Positions 50,252-59,425 of a stretch of 64,000 bases of DNA are shown here, piece after piece; the first letter of the stretch is position 1; the number at the start of each line of letters is the position of its first letter. The position numbers and the translations under genes were made by a program. Origin of the DNA: Parachlamydiales bacterium (GTDB taxonomy: Bacteria > Chlamydiota > Chlamydiia > Chlamydiales > Rhabdochlamydiaceae); the NCBI GenBank assembly GCA_003153295.1, contig PLXY01000011.1, positions 302,053-366,052 of the forward strand, read 5' to 3'. The notes under the pieces are model-generated. The model worked only from the letters and a program-made list of their open reading frames with translations. It had not been told where the DNA came from and ran no database searches.

Positions 50252-52822
50252 ATGCGTATCTTGGCATTGTTTGTTGTTGCTTTCTCATTGCTTTCCGCTG
50301 CTGAAAGTCCTATTCCTAAGAAACATCCTCGTCAGCAAGAACCTCATTGGAAAAATAAGATTGAAGAACGTCATCCGACGGGACAGCCTTCAAAAATAGT
50401 GTTTTATGAACAGATCGGAGACGCGGAGCCTGTCGCGGTAAAATTAATTTCTTACTATCCGAATGGCCAAGTCAAGATGGAGTCGGATGTCACTTCCAAA
50501 AAAGATGAAGAAGGCAAGCAGAAGATCATCCCTGTTGGAATGGAAATTTCTGTCGATGAAAGAGGGAATGTTGAAAAGGTCGCGGAGTATTCCGATGGTC
50601 TATTAGACGGAGAAATGCGCCTTTTTTATCCGACGGGCCAGCCTAAAGCCAACTGCCAGTTCAAACAAGGAAAGCGGCACGGCGCTGCTATCATCTATCA
50701 TCTTGAAGGCGGTAAAGCGGAAGAAGTTCAGTATGAAGACGACAAAATCGTCGGAGACTTTATTAAGTTTTATCCGAAAGGCGGAAAAGCGGCTCATGTC
50801 ACTTATGCAAATGGTATACCACATGGTAAAGCCACCGAGTGGTACGAAAATGGTTCTTTAAAAGCTGTCCGGCATTACGAAAATGGCGTGCTCGATTCTG
50901 ATGGAAAAAATCCCGCTGTTGTCATTTATTCCGAAGATCACGCCATGATTGAAGTCCAAGATTACCGCCGTGGCGAACCGATCGGGACTCATGTTAAATA
51001 CCATCCTAATGGAAAAGAAGCTTACAAAATAGCCTATAAAGATGGGAAAAAAGAAGGGAAAGAACTTTTTTATTCAGCTGAAGGCAAATTAACGGGTGAA
51101 GGTGAATATCGAGCGGGAGTGCCGGCAGGAAAACACTGGCGTACGCATGATAATGGACAGCAAGGTTTCCTGGCTATCTATGACGATAAAGGAACTTTGC
51201 TTCAACCTATCGAAGAATGGAGCGCCCAAGGACAAAAAATCGCACAATATTCTGTGAAAGAGGGCAAATTAGACGGCCCCTTCAAGCATTGGACTGAAGA
51301 CGGCAAAGTTTTAAAGGATCTTAATTACATTGCCGGAGAGATGGAAGGATCGCAGAAAGAGTATTTCCCTTCCGGTCAGTTAAAAAGACAGGGGTTCTAT
51401 CAAAATAAAGTGCGCGAAGGGGAATATGCCGAGTGGTATGAAGATGGGAAAATTGCCCTCAAGTCGTTTCATAAAAATGGGAATAAGGATGGAGAGTCCT
51501 TTGCGTGGTATCCCAATGGCGAAAAGAAATTAGAAGAGAAGTATGTCGATGGAAAGCTCGATGGGAAAAAATACGAATGGTACGGCCATGGTAAGCCTAA
51601 GATTGAGGAAGAGTACGCGCTCGGAATCAAGCAAGGTGCTCATCGTGAGTGGAATGAAAGAGGCGAGCTTATTGCAGAAATCCATTACCAAAATGATCTT
51701 CCGCATGGCACTGCCCGCGCATGGTTTGAAAAAGATAGGCCGAAACATTTCATGAATTTCATCGAAGGTAAAAAAGACGGCCTGGAACAACAGTTTTATG
51801 CCAATGGCACTTTAAAAATGAAAGCCCATCACAAGGATAACTTCTTAGAAGGGAAAGTTGAAACCTTCTTTGAAAATGGAGTCTTACGCCTCGAGCAGCA
51901 GTTTACAAAAGGACTTCCTGTCGGCGAACATCGGGAGTTCTTTCAACCTGCAGAGAATCAAACCAAGACGCAGCTCGCCTGTCTGTTCCATTATGATAAT
52001 GAAGGGAAGCTCCAAGGAAAGGCGGAGACTTTTTATCCCAATGGAACGACTCAGTCTTTGAAAAATCATAAAGACGGAGAATTGGAAGGAATGTCAGCTT
52101 CGTGGGACGAGGCCGGCACGCTTGTGAATGAATTCTGGTACGAAGCAGGAATGTTGACAGGCAAGTTTTTTCAACGGCTGCAAGATGGGAAAGAAGTTGT
52201 CTACCATTACAAGAAGAACCAACGCGATGGCCTCCATCAAATTTTCTATCCCTCCAAAGACGGTTTTGACAAGCAAAAAGCTTTTGAAGTGAATTTCGTC
52301 GCAGGAGTTCCAGAAGGCGATGCTTTGGAATTTGATGAAAAAGGCAACAAAATCAGTATCACGCCTTATATTAAAGGACTTAAAGAAGGGCTTTGCCAAG
52401 TGTTCAGTCCTAAAGGCCAGATTCTGGTGAAGATCCCTTTCTCAAAGGACAAAAAAAACGGCCTTCTCCAAGAGTTTTTCCCTAAAGGACTGCTCATGGC
52501 AGAAGCGACTTATCTCAATGATGAAAAACAGGGAGATGAGAAAAGTTTCTTCGAAGATGGCAAGCTAGCCCATGAATGTCATTATGTGAACGGAAAACTC
52601 GAAGGACTTTCCCGTCGCTGGAATGAAAAAGGAATTCTTGTCTTTGAAGGAGAATACAAAGAAGGCCTCCGTCATGGAAAATTCAATAAGTATTTCGAGG
52701 ATGGAAAACCCATGGCGCTTCAGACCTTCACCAACGATAAGCCTCATGGCGTCAAAAAGTCCTACACTGATAAAGGGATCTGCACAGAAAGCAAATGGGA
52801 CAACGGTAAAAAACTCGGCTAA
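50252..52822 (+). CDS. Giant exported MORN_2-repeat protein
   Basis: An 856-residue protein with a signal peptide (MRILALFVVAFSLLSAAES). Nearly all of it is made of 20-25-residue repeats of the 'Y.NG..K.E..Y..G...G....Y' type (MORN_2, also called YwqK-like), more than 20 copies, which form a long beta-hairpin ladder. I start at ATG 50252, which has GAGG 5 nt upstream. Repeats begin near residue 50. MORN_2 proteins often act as surface or antitoxin-type partners; a structural or adhesive role outside the inner membrane is plausible here. Confidence 0.85.
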   Translation: MRILALFVVAFSLLSAAESPIPKKHPRQQEPHWKNKIEERHPTGQPSKIVFYEQIGDAEPVAVKLISYYPNGQVKMESDVTSKKDEEGKQKIIPVGMEISVDERGNVEKVAEYSDGLLDGEMRLFYPTGQPKANCQFKQGKRHGAAIIYHLEGGKAEEVQYEDDKIVGDFIKFYPKGGKAAHVTYANGIPHGKATEWYENGSLKAVRHYENGVLDSDGKNPAVVIYSEDHAMIEVQDYRRGEPIGTHVKYHPNGKEAYKIAYKDGKKEGKELFYSAEGKLTGEGEYRAGVPAGKHWRTHDNGQQGFLAIYDDKGTLLQPIEEWSAQGQKIAQYSVKEGKLDGPFKHWTEDGKVLKDLNYIAGEMEGSQKEYFPSGQLKRQGFYQNKVREGEYAEWYEDGKIALKSFHKNGNKDGESFAWYPNGEKKLEEKYVDGKLDGKKYEWYGHGKPKIEEEYALGIKQGAHREWNERGELIAEIHYQNDLPHGTARAWFEKDRPKHFMNFIEGKKDGLEQQFYANGTLKMKAHHKDNFLEGKVETFFENGVLRLEQQFTKGLPVGEHREFFQPAENQTKTQLACLFHYDNEGKLQGKAETFYPNGTTQSLKNHKDGELEGMSASWDEAGTLVNEFWYEAGMLTGKFFQRLQDGKEVVYHYKKNQRDGLHQIFYPSKDGFDKQKAFEVNFVAGVPEGDALEFDEKGNKISITPYIKGLKEGLCQVFSPKGQILVKIPFSKDKKNGLLQEFFPKGLLMAEATYLNDEKQGDEKSFFEDGKLAHECHYVNGKLEGLSRRWNEKGILVFEGEYKEGLRHGKFNKYFEDGKPMALQTFTNDKPHGVKKSYTDKGICTESKWDNGKKLG

Positions 52823-52825
52823 AGC

Positions 52826-53293
52826 ATGGGTTTTTTAGTTTCTCAAATTCCTTATGAAGTGCGGGCTGTCTATAATCTGGCTTTTAAGACAGCCCATCAA
52901 CAGCGCCCCTCTAATGAGGTAAGATGGGATATCGTTGTTTTATTTAGACTTGTTTGCCGCGTCGGAGTAGCTTCGGCCATTTATTTTGCGGATGCAAAGG
53001 GATGGGATCGAACAAAGTGGTTTTTAGTATCTTTTTCCTGGCCTGCAAATGCTTTCGCTATGTGCGCCTTAGGTATCGAGTATACATTCCAAAAAACTCA
53101 GCCCGTGGAGCTCCCTTATCCATTATTGCAGAAGATTCTTACCATCTTGGGTGCATGGGCAGTATTGGATCTCCATCGAGGGTTAGTCACGATTCCTAGT
53201 TTGTTAGATTGTCTCTATCATGATTACACATTCACGGGTTTAGGTTGTAAAATAGCGGATATTCTAGGATATCCGCAAACTCAACGTCGATAA
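52826..53293 (+). CDS. Hypothetical membrane protein
   Basis: A 155-residue protein with hydrophobic stretches (about 36-54, 68-85 and 98-114). It starts 3 nt after the MORN_2 gene stop, so it is probably cotranscribed. No motif recognised. The following 160 nt to 53456 carry only the promoter-like segment of the autotransporter gene. Confidence 0.55.
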   Translation: MGFLVSQIPYEVRAVYNLAFKTAHQQRPSNEVRWDIVVLFRLVCRVGVASAIYFADAKGWDRTKWFLVSFSWPANAFAMCALGIEYTFQKTQPVELPYPLLQKILTILGAWAVLDLHRGLVTIPSLLDCLYHDYTFTGLGCKIADILGYPQTQRR

Positions 53294-53404
53294 ACCTTTC
53301 TTTTGAAATTATATTTCATTTTTTCATCCTTTAAAATTATAGTAACATTTTTAACCACTAGTAAATTCCTGAGGTATTTTTTAACTGATTTCACAGATCA
53401 GCAC

Positions 53405-53434
53405 TTGAAATCCTAGGGAAAAATGAAATAAAAG
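53405..53434 (+). promoter_or_regulatory. Weak promoter candidate of the autotransporter gene
   Basis: TTGAAA (53405-53410) with an 18-nt spacer to TAAAAG. AAGGTG follows before the ATG at 53457. Confidence 0.3.
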
Positions 53435-53456
53435 TTTTAAAGAAGGTGCCCCTATC

Positions 53457-56400
53457 ATGCTTAATTCAAAAAAATACGTTTGGTCCTTAGTCTTATTTTC
53501 TTCGTTGACTTTGCCTTGTTGGGGTGACAGCTATATGATTACAAGTCTTCTGGATACTAATGCTCCGGGAACATTAAGAAATATCATCAACCAAATAAAT
53601 GCCACTCCTCAAGATACGATGGCTATTATCACGTCTACTGTCACAGGGACTATTACACTCGCGAATCCCATGGTTCCTTTAATAGTTCCCGGAGCTACGA
53701 CCAGTATAGACGGAGGAGGTTTGACTATTAGTGGAGTAGGACCCGCCCTGAGTGTTTACGAAGGGACTAGCATAACTATTCAAAATCTTAATATCTCAAC
53801 TCAAACACCAGCTGGATCTGGCGGAGCAGGGTCAGGCGGAGGCGGTGGTGGTGCAGGATTAGGAGGCGGATTATTTATTAGAGGAGGAAATACCGTTACT
53901 CTTACAAATGTCAACTTCAACAACTGTAGTACGACAGGAGGATCTGGAGGTGCAGTAAGTGGAACTGGCGGCGGCGGTGGCGGTGGACTTACCGGATCAG
54001 GTGGAAGGGGTGGCATTGCGGGTGCAGGCGGAGGAGGTGGAGGATTTGTGGGAGATGGCGGTGTTGGTGGAAATGGTGGAGGAGGAGGCGGTGGTGCATC
54101 TGCTGCTGCTAATGGGGGTGGGTCAGTGAATTCGCCGGCACCAGATTATGCAGGTGGAGGTGGAGGAGGAGGAACCTTAATTGCAGGAACACCCGCATTA
54201 GATATGAACGGTGGAGATGGTGGTTCTACTAATGGAGCTGGAGGCGGAGGGGGTGGTGGTAGCATGGGTACGGGGGAAGGGACTAGAGGAACTGGAAACA
54301 TGACAGGTGGTAATGGAACAGCTGGAAACAACGGCGCAGGCGGGGATGGAGGTACTGCTGGAATTTTCGGAGGTGGAGGCGGAGGTGGAAGTGGCGGGAT
54401 AACCTTTGCAAGTGCGGCAGGTAACGGAGGAAATGGGGGGAGTGGAATTGGAGATATGACGACTAATAACGGCGGCGGAGGCGGCGGCGGCGGCGGGGAA
54501 GTGATGACGGGAGGACTACCTACCTCAACTAAAGGAAATGGAGGAGCAGGCGGTTTTGGCTCGGGTGGAGGAGGCGCGGGAAATGGAACTACTTCGATGA
54601 ATGGCTACGGAGGTGGTGCAGGCGGGTTTGGCGGAGGAGGAGGAGGAAAATCACCTGCGAGTTCAGGAGTTCCTGCGGGAAATGGAGGTTTTGGTGGAGG
54701 CGGAGGAGGAGATGGGAATGGTTCGCCAGGAACAGGTGGTACATTTGGCGGAGCCGGAAATAGCACAGGAGAAGGCGGCGGCGGAGCCGGACTAGGCGGA
54801 GCGCTCTTTTTACAAACAGATTCTCTTCTTGGTTCAGCCAACGTGACAATAACGGACGGATGTTCCTTCACGAGTAATAGTGTCACTGCGGGGACGGGCG
54901 CAAATCCAGGACAAGCGCTTGGCATGGATATTTTTATGATGGATGGTGTTTCTCTGACTTTTAATATTAACTCTAATTTAACGATCTCTACTGCGATTGA
55001 ATCTGATACGGGTGGAAGTGGAGGAGGACTCTTCAAAGAGGGAACAGGAATTTTGCAATTAGGGGGTACTCGAATTAATCCTCCGGGATATACAGGAGGT
55101 ACAACGATTTCTGGCGGAACCCTACAGACCACCTCCCCCAATATTATCCCTGATATTGGACGTGTGACCGTGAATTCCCCAGGAATTTTTGACTTAAATG
55201 GTAATGATCAACTCATTGTCAATATTGTCGGAACCGGAACAACGAAACTATCTTCGGGTGCAGTGTTAACGACTGGCAATGGAACTTCGGTGACATATAA
55301 TGGTATTTTTACCGGTATGGGAGCTCTTGATTATGTCGGTAGTGCAACCTTTACTTTGGATGGTGTGAGTACTAACACCGGAGGAACGGAGATTACAAAT
55401 AACTCAGGGACAGCGACGATTGCCATTGGAAGCACAGGACGGCTACCTGTTGCTGGGCCTGTCACGATGGTAGCAAATACTACTTTAGACCTAAGCGCAG
55501 TTACTCAGACTCAAACAATCGGGAATTTAACATCGACAAGTTCAAGTACGATTGCATTAGGGAATACAAGTACTCTACCATTAGTCCTTGAACCCGCCGC
55601 ATTAAATTCAAATTTAAATGCGCAGATTACGGGAGGTACACAAAGTCTAGTTCAATATAATTCCGTGGGCACCACATTAACCATCAATACTGTTCAGCCT
55701 CTTCAAGGAACTTTTAATGTGGTGGAAGGAACCATTGATGCAGGTATGGCCGACATATTTGAGAATCTTACACTCCTCCAGGTGAGTACAGGAGCGATTT
55801 TTAAACTCCTTTCTCTTAATCAAACGGTTATGAATATAGCAGGCGGCGGAAATATTCAACTGGGGACTGCTACGTTAACGACAGGAAATGCGAACAACTC
55901 AACTTTTTCAGGAGTTATTCAAGGATCAGGCGGTCTTACCAAGCAGGGAATGGGAATTTTTACATTAAGTGGCGCGAATACCTATACGGGTATGACCAAT
56001 ATCACAGCTGGCACCTTGGCGCTTTCAGGAGGAGGGTTATTATCTCCGAATTCCCCTATCGATATTAGTGGGGGGGCTACCTTGGACATCAGTGGGATCA
56101 CCAGTAGTGTCACTCTGGATACTATATCGGATACAGGAACAGTTCGATTGGGAACCAAAACCTTAAACTACGCCCCTGCAGGGGATTCTAGTGTGTCCTT
56201 CATACTCGATGGAAGTATAGGCTCGGTGTTTAATAACAATGTGCTTCATACCTTAACCTTTCCTAGCGCTGCAACAGGGATGAATGGAAACATTCGAATC
56301 ACTCAAGGCAGTATTAAGGCGGGAACTGTAAATATTTTTCCCAGTATTAGCCTATTGAATGTGTTAGCTGCTGGAACTTTTAATTTAAATGATTTTAGCC

Positions 56401-58862
56401 AGACGATTAACAATATCACAGGTAGCGGAACCATAGAATTAGGAACAACTGGAGCCGCTACATTAACCACAGGAAGCGCTACTCCAGAGACATTTAGCGG
56501 TGTCATCACTGGGATGGGAAATTTCACTAAGCAGGGGTCTGGAAATTTTACACTCTCGGCCATGAATAACTATGTTGGCAATACGAGTATCACAGCAGGA
56601 ACACTCTTGCTAAGTGGAACAGGATCCCTACCCTCAAACTCTCCTCTTGATATCAGTTCAGGCGCTACTTTTGACATTACGGGTGCTAGTGTACCTGTGG
56701 TTATCGATACTTTAACAGGAAGCGGAACGATTCAATTGGGCAACAATACCTTAAATTACACCCCTTCTAATCCCTCCACAGAAAGTAATCTTATCATCGG
56801 AACAACGGCATCTAGTTTTAACAATCTAGCCAATACTTTGACGGTAATGAGTTCCTCGACAGGGATGCTGGGGACCATCGGCATACCCGGAGGAACTATT
56901 ACTGCCGGAATCGTGAATATTTTTCCGATGAGTAGTCTTTTAAATGTAGGCGCTGCAGGAACTTTTAACTTAAATAATTTTAATCAGACAATTCCTAATA
57001 TCACAGGAAGTGGACAAATTGAATTAGGGACTGCTACTTTAACCACAGGGAGCAGTTCTTCAACAGAGTTTAGCGGCCAAATTACCGGACTACTGGGCGA
57101 TCTCACTAAGATCGGATCAGGAACGTTGACATTGTCAGGAACTAGCACCTATACCGGTGATACTGCAGTGAACGCGGGAACTTTATTGATCACAGGAAGT
57201 ATCGATTCAGCTCCAACCGTGGGCAGCGGAGCTGTGATGATTGTGAATGGAACAGTGAATGGGGCCACAATTGTCAGCAGTGGGGGTTTACTGAAAGGAA
57301 CAGGAACTATTTCCAACACTTTAAATGTGTTTGGAACTCTACAGCCGGGTAACTCGATTGGCACTTTCACAAATGCCGGCCCTGTTATTTTCCATCCCGG
57401 ATCGACTTATTTTGTGGAAGTCAGTCCGACATCTGCTGATCTTTTAAATGTCACAGGAGGAGTTACAGGAACTGTCGACATTATTGGAGGCTCAACCCTA
57501 GAACTGCTTTTTGATCCGGGTACTTATGCTCCAACAACCTATACGATCATTAATACGACAGGAGGTCGCACAGGCACCTTTTCGGCTGTCACCTTCGCCC
57601 ATCCTGTGTTGATGACGCCCACAGTGATTTATTTGCCTTTTAGCGTAGAACTTAGTTTTACCATGGGTGCTGTTGGGACTTTTTTTAGTGCGACAGGAAA
57701 TGCAGGATCCGTTGCTAATTGCATCAATAGCCATATGGCGATGCCGGGAACAGATTTGGGGCATATTTATATGAGTCTTTTCCTCGCTCCTGATGCTAAA
57801 TCTATTCAGCACGCTTTAAATCAAATGCAACCGTCGCAACTGAATGCTTTACAATTATCACAAGAAAATACAGCTGTAAGAGTCCTATCGACAGTAACAT
57901 CGCGTGCTCAAGTGATCACTCAAAATTGTTGGGAATCTAAAGACGGGAATGGAGTGTGGATAGATGGATTCGGCGATGTCATGAACCAAAAACACCAGCA
58001 GGGCGAGTACGGTTTCCATGCAGCGACAGGGGGTGTTGTTGCGGGAATTGATAAACAAATTCCCGATTGTCCTGCTCTTTTTATTGGGGCGGGAGGTTCC
58101 TATAGCTGGACGCATGTCCATTGGAATGGTCATCATGGAAATGGAAATATCAACACAGGATACGGTTTTATGTATCTCGCCGTCCAACAGCCTTATTTCT
58201 TTATGAATGTAACGGCTTTTGGAGCTGTCAACCATTACGATGCTAAGAGACATATGGGGTTTTTGGCCATCAGTCGTACGGCTACCCATCATAATAAGGG
58301 AAGATCTATAGGTGGACAGGTCGATATTAATTTCCCTGTTCCTATTTCTTGCTGGGAGTTGGCTCCTCTTTTGAGTGCCAACTACGATTATTTACATCAA
58401 AACTCTTTCAAGGAACATGGAGCGGATAGTTTGAATTTGAGAATTCACAAAAAGAATAGCGATCTTTTACGTGGAAAAGTAGGGATCAGGGCTTCGAAAT
58501 CGTGTAAACCTTGTCCACAAGATGTTCCCACAACACAATCAAAATTATTCAATCCATTAAAAACTGATAAAGAGCCTTCTAATATTTCAAGTGTTCGATG
58601 GGCTCCGTATACAGAATTAAGCGTGATCCGTGAATTCCGATTCCATGGTCGTCAAATCAAAGCGAGCCTGCAAGACATGGATTGTGTATTTGCTGTCCGA
58701 GGGCTCAATCCTGATCGGACCTTAATTGCACCGACGTTAGGTCTGAATATCTTTTTTGAAAATCCACGGATCGATTTAAGTCTGGATTATTCGGGGGAGT
58801 TTGCTTTCAATGGAAAATTCTGGGATCAGAAAGGAAATATTCAGCTCTCCTATAGTTTCTAG
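53457..58862 (+). CDS. Glycine-rich autotransporter (Pmp/AIDA-like)
   Basis: An 1801-residue protein. Signal peptide (about 1-24), a beta-helical start, then a strongly Gly-rich region (about 120-460) with long runs of Gly and short 'GGAG/GGNG' units, much like PE_PGRS-type proteins. Three roughly 194-residue repeats follow (about 780-1240), each with '(L/F)TK.G.G..TLSG.N.Y.G.T.I.AGTL' strands of autotransporter passenger repeats. The C-terminal about 300 residues form an autotransporter barrel (from 'VWIDGFGDVMN') ending 'YSF'. It is probably a surface adhesin or immune-facing protein. It converges on rsmD with a stop overlap of 3 nt. Confidence 0.93.
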   Translation: MLNSKKYVWSLVLFSSLTLPCWGDSYMITSLLDTNAPGTLRNIINQINATPQDTMAIITSTVTGTITLANPMVPLIVPGATTSIDGGGLTISGVGPALSVYEGTSITIQNLNISTQTPAGSGGAGSGGGGGGAGLGGGLFIRGGNTVTLTNVNFNNCSTTGGSGGAVSGTGGGGGGGLTGSGGRGGIAGAGGGGGGFVGDGGVGGNGGGGGGGASAAANGGGSVNSPAPDYAGGGGGGGTLIAGTPALDMNGGDGGSTNGAGGGGGGGSMGTGEGTRGTGNMTGGNGTAGNNGAGGDGGTAGIFGGGGGGGSGGITFASAAGNGGNGGSGIGDMTTNNGGGGGGGGGEVMTGGLPTSTKGNGGAGGFGSGGGGAGNGTTSMNGYGGGAGGFGGGGGGKSPASSGVPAGNGGFGGGGGGDGNGSPGTGGTFGGAGNSTGEGGGGAGLGGALFLQTDSLLGSANVTITDGCSFTSNSVTAGTGANPGQALGMDIFMMDGVSLTFNINSNLTISTAIESDTGGSGGGLFKEGTGILQLGGTRINPPGYTGGTTISGGTLQTTSPNIIPDIGRVTVNSPGIFDLNGNDQLIVNIVGTGTTKLSSGAVLTTGNGTSVTYNGIFTGMGALDYVGSATFTLDGVSTNTGGTEITNNSGTATIAIGSTGRLPVAGPVTMVANTTLDLSAVTQTQTIGNLTSTSSSTIALGNTSTLPLVLEPAALNSNLNAQITGGTQSLVQYNSVGTTLTINTVQPLQGTFNVVEGTIDAGMADIFENLTLLQVSTGAIFKLLSLNQTVMNIAGGGNIQLGTATLTTGNANNSTFSGVIQGSGGLTKQGMGIFTLSGANTYTGMTNITAGTLALSGGGLLSPNSPIDISGGATLDISGITSSVTLDTISDTGTVRLGTKTLNYAPAGDSSVSFILDGSIGSVFNNNVLHTLTFPSAATGMNGNIRITQGSIKAGTVNIFPSISLLNVLAAGTFNLNDFSQTINNITGSGTIELGTTGAATLTTGSATPETFSGVITGMGNFTKQGSGNFTLSAMNNYVGNTSITAGTLLLSGTGSLPSNSPLDISSGATFDITGASVPVVIDTLTGSGTIQLGNNTLNYTPSNPSTESNLIIGTTASSFNNLANTLTVMSSSTGMLGTIGIPGGTITAGIVNIFPMSSLLNVGAAGTFNLNNFNQTIPNITGSGQIELGTATLTTGSSSSTEFSGQITGLLGDLTKIGSGTLTLSGTSTYTGDTAVNAGTLLITGSIDSAPTVGSGAVMIVNGTVNGATIVSSGGLLKGTGTISNTLNVFGTLQPGNSIGTFTNAGPVIFHPGSTYFVEVSPTSADLLNVTGGVTGTVDIIGGSTLELLFDPGTYAPTTYTIINTTGGRTGTFSAVTFAHPVLMTPTVIYLPFSVELSFTMGAVGTFFSATGNAGSVANCINSHMAMPGTDLGHIYMSLFLAPDAKSIQHALNQMQPSQLNALQLSQENTAVRVLSTVTSRAQVITQNCWESKDGNGVWIDGFGDVMNQKHQQGEYGFHAATGGVVAGIDKQIPDCPALFIGAGGSYSWTHVHWNGHHGNGNINTGYGFMYLAVQQPYFFMNVTAFGAVNHYDAKRHMGFLAISRTATHHNKGRSIGGQVDINFPVPISCWELAPLLSANYDYLHQNSFKEHGADSLNLRIHKKNSDLLRGKVGIRASKSCKPCPQDVPTTQSKLFNPLKTDKEPSNISSVRWAPYTELSVIREFRFHGRQIKASLQDMDCVFAVRGLNPDRTLIAPTLGLNIFFENPRIDLSLDYSGEFAFNGKFWDQKGNIQLSYSF

Positions 58863-59425
58863 CGCGCAAAATGGTATTGGTGTAAGAGAGATGTGCCAAA
58901 ACGGCGTTGATCGATAAGGACCAGATGCTCAAGGTCCATATTTTTTAAAGGAGAGGGAGACAAGCTTTCTAAGAAGAGGATTCCTCCTTTTGAAAGGAGC
59001 AATGAAGCATCTAAATAGGCGAGCAATTCTGAATAGATAGAGGTGAGATGGTAAGGCGGATCAGCATAAATGATGTCGAAGCTCTCTCCTTTCTTTTCTA
59101 GTTTTTTCAGCACATCAAAAACATCATAAGAATAAACCGTCGCTTCTTTTTCGAGTTTTAAAGCGGTTAGATTGGCCTTGATACAACGGAGTGCATCTTT
59201 CTGACTTTCAACAAAGGTCGCATGCGTAGCGCCACGGCTTAAGGCTTCTATGCCCATTGCCCCGCTGCCTGCAAAGAGATCGAGAAAACGCGAGTCTTCA
59301 ATAGAATTTTGGATGATATCGAAAACCGCTTTGCGCACCATCGAGGTTGTGGGGCGGGTTTGAGCGCCGCGAGGAGATTGAAGTAGGAGACTGCGGTATT
59401 TACCGCCGAGGACGCGCAGGCTCAT
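58859..59425 (-). CDS. rsmD: 16S rRNA (guanine966-N2)-methyltransferase RsmD
   Basis: A 188-residue methyltransferase. 'MSLRVLGGKYRSLLLQSPRG..TRPTTSMVRKAVFDII', the SAM site 'FLDLFAGSGAMGIEALSRGA' and the catalytic 'IIYADPPY' are all present. It methylates G966 of 16S rRNA. I start at ATG 59425, giving the normal length; the longer form from 59557 has no homologous N-terminus. It overlaps the VWA gene end by 26 nt. Confidence 0.93.
   Translation of the reverse strand: MSLRVLGGKYRSLLLQSPRGAQTRPTTSMVRKAVFDIIQNSIEDSRFLDLFAGSGAMGIEALSRGATHATFVESQKDALRCIKANLTALKLEKEATVYSYDVFDVLKKLEKKGESFDIIYADPPYHLTSIYSELLAYLDASLLLSKGGILFLESLSPSPLKNMDLEHLVLIDQRRFGTSLLHQYHFAR

Noticed and set aside
53800..54830. 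Repetitive Gly-coding region as a CRISPR or tandem DNA array
   Set aside because: The units vary in length and sequence and follow codon structure; there are no constant repeats with unique spacers.
53801..55141. Long proline-rich antisense open frames opposite the Gly-rich region
   Set aside because: They are the mirror of GGN codon runs and have no Shine-Dalgarno or independent signals.
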